Shown piece after piece: positions 58,501 to 64,000 of a stretch of 64,000 nucleotides of DNA (position 1 is the first letter of the stretch; the number at the start of each line of letters is the position of its first letter). A program made the translations under genes and the position numbers. Below the pieces are notes generated by a model. It had not been told where the DNA came from. It saw only the letters and a list, made by a program, of their open reading frames with translations, and made no database searches. Source of the stretch: Tritrichomonas musculus (Eukaryota; Parabasalia; Tritrichomonadida; Tritrichomonadidae); the NCBI GenBank assembly GCA_039105265.1, contig JAPFFF010000002.1, forward strand, positions 7,068,001 through 7,132,000. Reading direction: 5' to 3'.

Positions 58501-58828
58501 AAAGACGAAATTGCTGATTTTGTTGGGTTTTATTTGGATTTTCATTTTGCGGTTTGGTTGGTGTTGGTTGTGAATTATTTGTAGAAGAATTAAGACTTGC
58601 AGCTTGCAACTGATCACGATATTTAAGTAAAGTTTCGATTACTTCAAAAGATCCGCCTCCAAGAATTTCATAAAGTGGATATTGAAGTGAATCATTATTT
58701 TGAGTTGAAAATAAGAGTTGCTTTACATTTGGAACAAGACGTCGAGCGATATCTGGGTTAACACAAGTCGAAAGTAGATCTTCTAGCCATGAATTTATTG
58801 TAGTGTTAGCCCAAGGAAGAGCGGTCAT
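52562..58828 (-). CDS. ASCC3: ASCC3/Slh1-like tandem Ski2 helicase with Q/N-rich tail
   Basis: Protein of 2088 residues with two Ski2-type helicase cassettes, each followed by a Sec63-like unit. Cassette 1: APTGAGKTNVALL (about 190), TPEKWD, DEIHLL (about 303), SATLPN, VNLPAHTVIIK, GRAGRPQFD. Cassette 2: APTSAGKTVIAEL (about 1036), TPERWD, DEVQLL (about 1134), INRAGRPGID. Choice of ASCC3/Slh1 over Brr2 rests on FPGRHYGPRMAAMNKP in cassette 2 and SLGTVTCRKDAFQWI after cassette 1, and on the short N-terminus. ASCC3/Slh1 splits stalled, collided ribosomes and, in animals, helps alkylation repair. Cassette 2 has DEVQ for DEVH and an altered motif VI, so it may be weak or regulatory. From about 1800 the tail is Lys-, Asn- and Gln-rich, with many NNQSQQ units, and GC-richer than the rest. 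TAAAAAGTT lies 41 nt before the ATG. Confidence 0.9.
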   Translation of the reverse strand: MTALPWANTTINSWLEDLLSTCVNPDIARRLVPNVKQLLFSTQNNDSLQYPLYEILGGGSFEVIETLLKYRDQLQAASLNSSTNNSQPTPTKPQNENPNKTQQNQQFRLSAPIIKRSHFNLTNTVNASRYDVDPPSCKRPKVNHVPVSVLPPWAQQCFLGCTKFNNIQSLVFEQAFNGNDNMLVCAPTGAGKTNVALLTILQEIRKHIVDKPGLPSLVKSNDNFLIVYITPMKALATEIKEKFTNALRHLKINVKEYTGDTRIPAAELERSHLLVATPEKWDIATRRGGEDALSNRLKLLIIDEIHLLQDDRGPVLEALVSRTLRQVEQTQSMIRLVGLSATLPNCQDVGNFLRVPEPNLFIFGPEYRPVPLAMTLIGSKNTQETPQGFKQVFEENYMASRDKDSVQIDVIAVEEVMKNVKQGHQVLIFVHTRGETSRFANLLTKYVTLPVSNELNQLVGHARSMQPSLRECLLKGVGIHHAGLPRSDRLFVEGKFRSNLFQVLICTATLAWGVNLPAHTVIIKDTKVYNQEQGGYQDIGILDVHQMFGRAGRPQFDTSGHAILITTNKSLPKYTTTLVNAEPIQSRLSTKIEDFLNAEISLGTVTCRKDAFQWIKYTFLYQTHRYDPKVEEQFTMLLNNAEKELNDNLMIRTSIANDSLQPTHLGQVASMHYIPFKAVRHFNDNLRGDMTEAELLDCIFSSGMFQSLIFRNQEMSELENFRTPIPLLTPCYETAGKVNVLFQSYVSRYMFRTASLALDQGWIADNMQRVFDAIFELAIEKGWCFIAIFAMNLCKMIEHQMWWTPERKDHPLRQILKASKYNGLFQKLERLGIGVEELRTENANQIKQAVRNEQLALDAINAARRFPSINIGVRYQPMSDTIVSLTINVIFPFDWDHSIVQQTEMFWVFVQEVDGSAMYHAQEVTVDKRIAKEGLDLQVLVPLSNSNMYLITISSVRFLGVEETQEIVVKDADRTSFKLHVTEPLKIKNLKVKDVIKNDQIVKTVFNSYDEFNVIQSQLFHQAYHTDDSILICAPTSAGKTVIAELAITRMLEKDKLTKAVYIVPLKSIVNERVVDWRKKFDKQLIELTNDTNPDPESFKNARIIISTPERWDAACRSYVVRQFLKFIKLLVIDEVQLLGTTRGHVIEAVVERMNSTTNKLRIVGLSNCISNPFDIAQFLNVPYRCLFNFPQKTRMVPLTTFIRGFPGRHYGPRMAAMNKPLSDAILEHSRRKPTLVFVSSRKQTKLTALDLISFASSAGESLFYSTPQAIQASSRVKDRDLSHCLSFGVGLHHAGLITSDQLIVENLFAEGNLKLLIATSNFAWGTKIQASFVAIKGTEFFDSKTSQYVPYTVTELQQMINRAGRPGIDTQGMVMIFCEESKKDFLEDFINSEFPIESSLQPYIYDHVNAEIACGIINSFDTLMDWLSNSYFAIRLNMNPRYYGNTTIAQIAEETVKDLVYSKCIKVVNNNTSYLPTAAGRIASIFYVSYATIRFFLDRMNEVNSVVDILYLICHAGEFKEVITVRHNEDDILSQMTPKYKRNDSSTASIYTLKTFYLVQYYLSHRKMPISDFEADLGLILDTMTRLIGCFIELCASEKKLQVMINSILVYQMIMQGIWHDEVPLKALLKEQLMKDLKTKNDIKTLPQLINALNNNNNNGGGGALNSKALLPITEKVLLYSPNNRRLSENRTKFVVDLIKVNGVLGCNTISPHFDNRDKQYLYIIVGNPDKKQVICHRRVRLDKEKITVALSSAEKTEISDDCWAYFMFDSYIGIDQMYSISGTVVTKQLFLRKKEIIKVVKKKKKQMFTYQSPTNSASSSTPSSALPPAPSFQPKLLNQQSNAAPQQQTADSSNKKGNQNNKRKNQKKKKHNDNNNNNNGGGGQAQLSSKSSKNEGNRFRYTPGSSNDNNNNNNNNDNSNNNDAGTGANGAESEKQTQNENNQLPASSSQTIMSGMVVEKPVKRTSSNLFTFAQNKNTPDQQAPQKEQDQQQGQDQNDNQSQTQQQNQTQQTQQQNRNQNSNRNRNRHRQNRNQNNQSQQNNNQSNQSQQNNNQSQQNNNQQAGTQQQAPKRQRKPKNDAFRYHPG

Positions 58829-58868
58829 GAAAATTATGAAAAAATTTCTTCGATTGAAAAAATTTGAT

Positions 58869-58877
58869 AACTTTTTA
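58869..58877 (-). promoter_or_regulatory. TAAAAAGTT upstream motif (variant)
   Basis: Minus-strand TAAAAAGTT, 41-49 nt before the ASCC3-like ATG at 58828. Same variant as before the gene at 38814. Confidence 0.35.
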
Positions 58878-59256
58878 AATAAGATTTTTCAATTTTTTCT
58901 ATTTAAAAAAGCATCAACCTTGACATTTGATTAATATGCATGATACTTAAAAAATACAATTTTAATGACTGCAATCTCCCAATAACTATATTCTTTTAAT
59001 GGTATCTAATCTTAACAAATGTAATAAAGCATTAGCAACGCAAAGTTTTTATATTTATTCGACAAATAGAAGAAACTCAAAAAATAATAATATGATGATA
59101 TTTAAGTTTTTTCAAACAGCAAATAATAATAAGTATTTGACAAATTAAACGCAACAATTTAATATAAACATCTAATAAATTTCATTCTATTTGAATTAAA
59201 GCATCTAAAATAATTAATAATAACTATAAGGAGAACAAATGTAATTAATATGTGCA
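58878..59256. other. intergenic, AT-rich
   Basis: Nothing recognisable between the helicase start and the 3' end of the Beclin-like gene. Confidence 0.55.
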
Positions 59257-60519
59257 TTAATTTATGCTTAATATAGCATTTCTGAGGCAGAATGTGAATA
59301 GGAATGCGTAGTTAAAAAGAAGAAGTCTCATATTGTGGCTCCAATCATATGGGTCTTTTATATCAAAAAAGTAGCATCTATCAGCTATTGTGTGATCTTC
59401 AGGTGATATAAAATTTGGTGGCATCATTGAATCGCGCTGAATTCTTTGTGACTGGAAAATTTGGCTCGATAATCCGAAAATTACATCGAGAGCTTGATTA
59501 AATCTTGAAACTGTTCTTCCTCTGCGCATGTCTGAAGCTTTAAGAGTGATAATATTATTATTAGCCCCTTTTCCAAAAAATGTGTCAGAAAGTTTTGAAA
59601 AAAAATCAGATTTCCTTGAAGTTTTATTATTTTCATCTTCAGATATATCATTTATTTTAATTTGAACATCTGTTGCTATTTTGATCGCGCTAACATCGAC
59701 ATCTGCAATACGCCCAGCATTTTTAACTAACAGTGCTAGGAAAAAAAGAGATTTGTCTAATTCATCGTTACTGATGCTCCAATTTATATTTTGTCCAAGT
59801 CTCAGAGAGTTTATTGTTCCAAATGTGCCTTTAACATTAATATGAAAAACTATTGGCAAAACGAGAGATTTAAATAAGAAAGATTTGTTATTCTCATCAT
59901 TATTATCATGACAAGAAAAAACTTCATTTTGGCTTTCAATTAAATTTTCAAAACTTTCAGAATTTAAACTGATTTGATCTGAATTTGGCTGAATTGTGTT
60001 TAACATGTCTGTTTCTTTCATTGAGCTAGTTTCATCATCTAATCTGGTAACCTCAGTTTGAAATACTTCTTGGAATATCGATTTATCTGGAATGTCAAGT
60101 TGAGAGTAAAATGACTCTGCGTTTTTTAAAAACTTAACGCGACTTTGAACTCGATCTTCTAATTCTCTTGTACAAGAAAGACACCAAGGAAAGAAAGGCG
60201 ATTTCGAAAATTCAAGAAAAGCTTTTAAGCCATTTTGAAAAATATTATTACGAATAATATTTTCGTCATCTTTTTGGGTATTATTATCCATTTCATTTAA
60301 AAAGCCAGATTTGGTTGAAAATGAAATTTCATGTGATTTATTTTTTGTAGCCTGATTTTCAATAACGTCTCCTGGGTTAAGCCATAGAAAATATTCTGGT
60401 AAAGTCATACAAAGAGAGCCGCATTTTTTGCAAACAAACATAATATATTTTCTATTATTGTCTTTTGGAATATCATCACAAATATCAGGATTTTCTTCTG
60501 ATTCTTCTGATTGTGACAT
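59257..60519 (-). CDS. BECN1: Beclin 1/Atg6-like protein
   Basis: Protein of 420 residues, slightly shorter than animal Beclin 1 (about 450). The N-terminus has FVCKKCGSLC (about 30) and PWCLSCTRELEDRV (about 113), the paired CxxC arrangement of Beclins. A short helical stretch follows instead of a long coiled coil. The conserved C-terminal domain begins at about 225 with FHINVKGTFGTINSLRLGQ, closely matching the hallmark FGTINNFRLG of Beclin/Atg6, and ends with a hydrophobic aromatic helix NMRLLLFNYAFLFTF as in the membrane-binding part. It would be the regulatory subunit of the Vps34 complex in autophagy and endosomal sorting; a Vps34-like gene is at 3.3-5.9 kb. Alternative: another CxxC coiled-coil protein, but the FGTIN motif makes this unlikely. 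Confidence 0.85.
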   Translation of the reverse strand: MSQSEESEENPDICDDIPKDNNRKYIMFVCKKCGSLCMTLPEYFLWLNPGDVIENQATKNKSHEISFSTKSGFLNEMDNNTQKDDENIIRNNIFQNGLKAFLEFSKSPFFPWCLSCTRELEDRVQSRVKFLKNAESFYSQLDIPDKSIFQEVFQTEVTRLDDETSSMKETDMLNTIQPNSDQISLNSESFENLIESQNEVFSCHDNNDENNKSFLFKSLVLPIVFHINVKGTFGTINSLRLGQNINWSISNDELDKSLFFLALLVKNAGRIADVDVSAIKIATDVQIKINDISEDENNKTSRKSDFFSKLSDTFFGKGANNNIITLKASDMRRGRTVSRFNQALDVIFGLSSQIFQSQRIQRDSMMPPNFISPEDHTIADRCYFFDIKDPYDWSHNMRLLLFNYAFLFTFCLRNAILSIN

Positions 60520-60733
60520 TTTTAATAATCTCTTTCAAATGTTAATCGTTTATAATTTTTATCTCAAGAATTTGTTGTTTCTTTTATATTTCACAGCAAA
60601 ATTCAAGTTATTAATATTTATATAATAATGAAAATGTTTTTATAATGATAATTATTATATGAATAATAAACGTATTTTTGATAAGGTATTTCAATTGTAT
60701 AAACGTCTTCAAAAATAAAAAAAAAAAATTGAA

Positions 60734-61600
60734 ATGAGTGAAAAGCTTCTTCAAGCATGGGCATTAGCCCAATTTAATGATCTTGACTCCCTTGCAACAC
60801 TCGTCCCATCGGAAGTCGATCCAAACGAATCAACTGCATCTGAAGAGAATCATATGCATACCTTATTAATGTGTGCAGCTTCTCATGGAGCACTTGATTG
60901 TGCTAATTACCTGATCGATAATGGTGCTATTGTTGATAAAAAGAATTTTATGGGTTATACCGCTCTTCATTGGACAGCTTTCACTGGAAGAATTGAAGTT
61001 GTAGATTTATTACTTCAGAAAGGTGCAAACATCAATGCACGTACTGAAGATGGAAGGACAATTCTCCATGTAGCAGCATCTAGAGGACATTTGCAATACA
61101 TTACCTATATTATGGACCTCCTTGAGAAAAACAAGGCAAACGATAACACTGAAGATGAAGGCGAAAATGATGATAGTAAGCCAAAAGGTTTAGGAATGAC
61201 TTTTGAAGAAATGCTAAATTCTGCAAGCAGCTCTGGTTGGAATGCACTATTTTTTGCAATAGCTGGAAATCAAAAACGTGTAGCTCAATATTTAGTAGAT
61301 AAAGGAATTGAAACTAATACACCAGATATCAACTTGAAAACTCAATCTGATATTGCTCAACAAGTAAACTGTTTTTGGTTCAATGAAGTAGTCAAAGATT
61401 TGGTTGAAAGGGACGAAGAAGAAGAAGAGCATTCCATTAACGATTTTGAAGAAGATGAAGATGAGAAATCGCAAAAAAAATCAAGTGCACAGAAAAAAGA
61501 TAATTCAAAGTCTTCAAAGTCACCTTCAAAATCTGAATCCGAAAATGAGCAAATTTCACAGAAAAGCAAATCTAAAAATTCCCCTTCAAAGCCAAAATGA
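60734..61600 (+). CDS. ankyrin repeat protein with charged tail
   Basis: Protein of 288 residues. Four to five ankyrin repeats (about 38-225), with clear copies TLLMCAASHGALDCANYLIDNGAIVDKKN, GYTALHWTAFTGRIEVVDLLLQKGANIN and GRTILHVAASRGHLQYI, then an acidic break and a repeat GWNALFFAIAGNQKRVAQYLVDKG. The last 60 residues are acidic, then Lys/Ser-rich (KDNSKSSKSPSKSESENEQ), probably disordered and phosphorylated. Ankyrin repeats bind protein partners, here unknown. No CAAAAAGTT motif; the ATG follows an A-run. Confidence 0.9.
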   Translation: MSEKLLQAWALAQFNDLDSLATLVPSEVDPNESTASEENHMHTLLMCAASHGALDCANYLIDNGAIVDKKNFMGYTALHWTAFTGRIEVVDLLLQKGANINARTEDGRTILHVAASRGHLQYITYIMDLLEKNKANDNTEDEGENDDSKPKGLGMTFEEMLNSASSSGWNALFFAIAGNQKRVAQYLVDKGIETNTPDINLKTQSDIAQQVNCFWFNEVVKDLVERDEEEEEHSINDFEEDEDEKSQKKSSAQKKDNSKSSKSPSKSESENEQISQKSKSKNSPSKPK

Positions 61601-62132
61601 AGCATAAAAATGCATTTATCGCATATTTAATATAATGGAATGATTTATTAAAAAGAAACTATTTCGTCAAAGAACTGATAATGTTTCATCTTTTCTATAT
61701 TTCTTTTTTTTTCTAATTTACTGTTTTTAAAGCAGATATCAAAACGCTTTGATCATTTTGACTAATGAAAAATTGACTTTAGATCTAGTTTATTCAGTCA
61801 AGATTGTTCATATATTATCAATTATCTTCAGAATTAAATAATATAAGTATCTTATTTTTAAAATTAATTTCTTTTGCAAACTATATCAAAATAAATGGTT
61901 CATCTGAATCCATTTCATCAGATTTTTTTAAATAAAAGTGTTTTATGATATTGAAAAAAGCATAAAACTTTTTAAAAGGTTATTTCATTTAAAAAATTGA
62001 TAAATAAAGACGTTAATGTTCCTTCAAATTTTCTAATGGTTGAAAGATTTTTTTATTGAATGCAATCAAAAATTTCTAAAGTATAATTGAAAAAATTGAG
62101 TTTAGAATAACAAGTAAAATTCATTTGTTGAA
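61601..62132. other. intergenic, AT-rich
   Basis: No ORF or RNA gene; only A/T-rich runs. Confidence 0.55.
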
Positions 62133-63590
62133 ATGGATTTCGATTACGCAGCCTTCGAAAATCGATTAGAGGTTATGTCTTCTTCAATTGATGGAGGTGC
62201 TCAAGGTAGCATATATGTGTGCATAGACAGAATTGATCCTAAGCATCCTGTTAGATATGCACTAAAAAGGTATTACAACCTCAAGACAAGGCAAGATCAA
62301 GAAGAATATTTACGTGAACTTAGTACAATGCTTGACCTTGTGCATCCAGCTCTTGTGACTCTTGTTCACTTCAACCTTCATGGAATTTATGATAAAAAAA
62401 AGCATGACTATGATCACGTCCCATATATGATGTTTCCTTTTTATCAAAAGAAATCGCTTCATCAATTTATGAATGCACCAACAAGCCAATGGAACAACAC
62501 AAAGATAATGATCAATCTAATTGGTGTTGCAGCTGGAATGAAATATCTTCATGAAAATAGAATTATTCACAGAGATCTCAAACCAGAAAACATTTTGCTC
62601 AATGACTTCCTCTATCCTAATATTTCTGACTTTGGATTAGCTCTCCGTCTTCCTGACAGCGGAGCTCTTCGTGTTGAAGACACTAAAAACCTAGGAACGT
62701 ATTATTTGATTGCTCCAGAACTTTTCCAGGATAGCTTTTATGGAAGAAAAGTTGATGTATATGGATATGGTGTTTTCATGTATTGGATGTTCACTCACAA
62801 GTATCCATTTGACGATTGGGCTGGAACAGAAGGATATGAAGATAGATTGAAAGAAGCTGTTTGTGGAGGTGTCAGACCTGATGTTAGCGGAATTCCATCT
62901 CCTTTCAACGAACTTATCACACGTTGCTGGGCAGTCAAAACTGAAACTCGTCCAGAATTTTCGGAAATCGTTGATCTTCTTACAAAACGTGAATCATGGC
63001 TTCCGGATATTAACGAAAGAGAAATCGAAGATTACATGATTCTGATCCAAGAAATCAAGAATCTTACACTTGAAACGCCAAACCCATTTATTGGTCATAA
63101 AGAAGCTATTGGCGACAGCGTTGTTGAAGCATTTTTACAAATCGATAAGGATAAAAATTATAACCTTGATGTTGACGAATTAGCTGAATTCCTTCATGAA
63201 TTTGCACCTCAATTAAAGCCATTTGTTAGACTTTTAATGAAAGTATTTGGTGAAGAACAAGAAGAAGAAGATGAAAATGGTCAAGTAACTAAAAAATATG
63301 GAATGTCATGGAAATCTTTTATGGAATTCTATTCATCATTTATCGAGAAAACTTCAAGTCCAAACTACATATCCCGAAGAATATTTAGCTTCATTGATGA
63401 CGATCAAAGTGGAATTATTGATTTTGAAGAATTAAATGAAATAGTTGATTTAATTGATGCCCCGAGATCTGTTGTTTTATCTTTGCTTACTAAATTCACA
63501 GAAATGGATTACGAACATTTCCAATTTCAATTCTATACCATCATGGTTTACCTTTGGAAATATGAAAGCATCGAAACTGAAGAATCTTAA
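62133..63590 (+). CDS. protein kinase with C-terminal EF-hands
   Basis: Protein of 485 residues. The kinase domain (about 12-285) has a loose Gly loop (SSSIDGGAQGSIY), Lys in YALKRYY, HRDLKPENILL, DFGLA, LIAPEL and CWAVKTETRPEF, and should be active; it is closest in style to trichomonad TKL-like kinases. The C-terminal part holds two EF-hands: DKDKNYNLDVDE (about 336) and DDDQSGIIDFEE (about 422), the second with all ligand positions filled. The order kinase then EF-hand recalls calcium-dependent kinases of plants and apicomplexans, but those are CAMK-group kinases with four EF-hands and an autoinhibitory junction, not seen here. Calcium regulation is thus suggested but by an independent fusion. 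The ATG at 62133 lacks a CAAAAAGTT motif. Confidence 0.9.
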   Translation: MDFDYAAFENRLEVMSSSIDGGAQGSIYVCIDRIDPKHPVRYALKRYYNLKTRQDQEEYLRELSTMLDLVHPALVTLVHFNLHGIYDKKKHDYDHVPYMMFPFYQKKSLHQFMNAPTSQWNNTKIMINLIGVAAGMKYLHENRIIHRDLKPENILLNDFLYPNISDFGLALRLPDSGALRVEDTKNLGTYYLIAPELFQDSFYGRKVDVYGYGVFMYWMFTHKYPFDDWAGTEGYEDRLKEAVCGGVRPDVSGIPSPFNELITRCWAVKTETRPEFSEIVDLLTKRESWLPDINEREIEDYMILIQEIKNLTLETPNPFIGHKEAIGDSVVEAFLQIDKDKNYNLDVDELAEFLHEFAPQLKPFVRLLMKVFGEEQEEEDENGQVTKKYGMSWKSFMEFYSSFIEKTSSPNYISRRIFSFIDDDQSGIIDFEELNEIVDLIDAPRSVVLSLLTKFTEMDYEHFQFQFYTIMVYLWKYESIETEES

Positions 63591-64000
63591 AAGCATAAAG
63601 TTAATGATAATATACATAATTTAAATATATTTATATATTTAATAATAAACTCTAAAGTTTCGAAATCAGCTAAAAATATGATTTTTAATTCATTCTTAAA
63701 GTGTTTTTATATGGATTGTTGGAAAAAAAAGTTATGAACTTGAAAGTGTACTTCATTTTCAAGCTAAATAGAAAATCGTAAGACTTTCGTTATTTTTCAT
63801 TCAAATATTTGAATAAATATAAACTTTTTGTAGAATATCTCATATGATATAAGAAGAGTTATTATATGCAAAGATATTTGAACAAATTTAAAAAGATGAT
63901 TTTAATGAAAAATTATTTCATTCTCTCTTGAAGGATTTGAATCAAAATAAAAAACTCCTATAGAGCAAATTAAAATATAATAGTCAATTTCGAGGGAGTG
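63591..64000. other. intergenic to window end
   Basis: AT-rich, no ORF. AACTTTTTG at about 63822 is the inverse of the upstream motif, but no minus-strand gene starts below it. Confidence 0.5.

Noticed and set aside
52562-58828. Brr2 (spliceosome helicase)
   Set aside because: Specific motifs in cassette 2 and the linker match ASCC3/Slh1, and the long Brr2 N-terminal region is missing.
1-64000. Spliceosomal introns
   Set aside because: No convincing GTATGT...ACTAAC-type trichomonad intron pair was seen, and all large genes are continuous; the RING gene at 52.25 kb remains the only case where one could be needed.
1-64000. CRISPR arrays, prophage, Polinton or retroelement remains
   Set aside because: No regular spaced repeats and no integrase, capsid, polymerase B or reverse transcriptase motifs were seen on either strand.

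Overview
The window looks like a chromosomal segment of a trichomonad protist, most probably Tritrichomonas foetus or a close relative. This is an inference from content, not from a database match. The DNA is very AT-rich, with long A/T homopolymers. All recognisable genes are uninterrupted single exons, including a 7.8 kb one. They belong to families expanded in trichomonads: BspA-like LRR_5 proteins, TKL-type kinases, BTB-like/discoidin proteins and GAF-phosphodiesterases. Bacterial-type genes (aspartate carbamoyltransferase, a GNAT acetyltransferase) sit among ordinary eukaryotic ones (Vps34, Beclin, ASCC3/Slh1, Polo kinase, MAP65/PRC1, sirtuin). Two tRNA genes have eukaryotic form.

Layout. 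0-10 kb: the 3' end of an unrecognised gene, a BTB-like/discoidin protein (minus), a class III PI3-kinase (plus) and a TKL kinase with a helical-repeat tail (plus). 10-25 kb: two giant paralogues, each with a decayed Ras-like domain, a charged linker and LRR_5 repeats. The larger has a pseudokinase between two LRR_5 blocks; the smaller ends in a CaaX-like motif. Between them lie a headless LRR_5 copy, an older LRR_5 relic and a 1.4 kb segment with terminal inverted repeats. 25-38 kb: a cluster of palindromes, a GNAT enzyme, a MAP65/PRC1 protein, a GAF-phosphodiesterase, a small coiled-coil protein, a broken glycosyltransferase, tRNA-Gly(CCC), a 247 bp TTAA-flanked MITE and a sirtuin. 38-50 kb: a BTB-like/Sel1/LRR_5 protein, a remarkable pair of hairpins, a BTB-like relic, a small unknown protein, aspartate carbamoyltransferase, an amino-acid transporter and a Polo-like kinase. 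51-64 kb: a membrane RING protein with no visible start codon, tRNA-Leu(UAA), an ASCC3/Slh1 helicase, a Beclin-like protein, an ankyrin protein and a kinase with EF-hands.

There are no operons. Functional links are loose. Vps34 and Beclin are expected partners in autophagy and endosomal lipid kinase complexes, although 53 kb apart. Polo kinase and MAP65/PRC1 are known to act together at the mitotic midzone in other eukaryotes. A short motif, CAAAAAGTT or TAAAAAGTT, lies 10-70 nt before the ATG of seven of the genes and may be a promoter element.

The strongest candidate for something undescribed is the pair of pseudo-GTPase/LRR_5(/pseudokinase) proteins with a shared 5' leader. Next are the twin hairpins at 41.95-42.08 kb and the two inverted-repeat elements.
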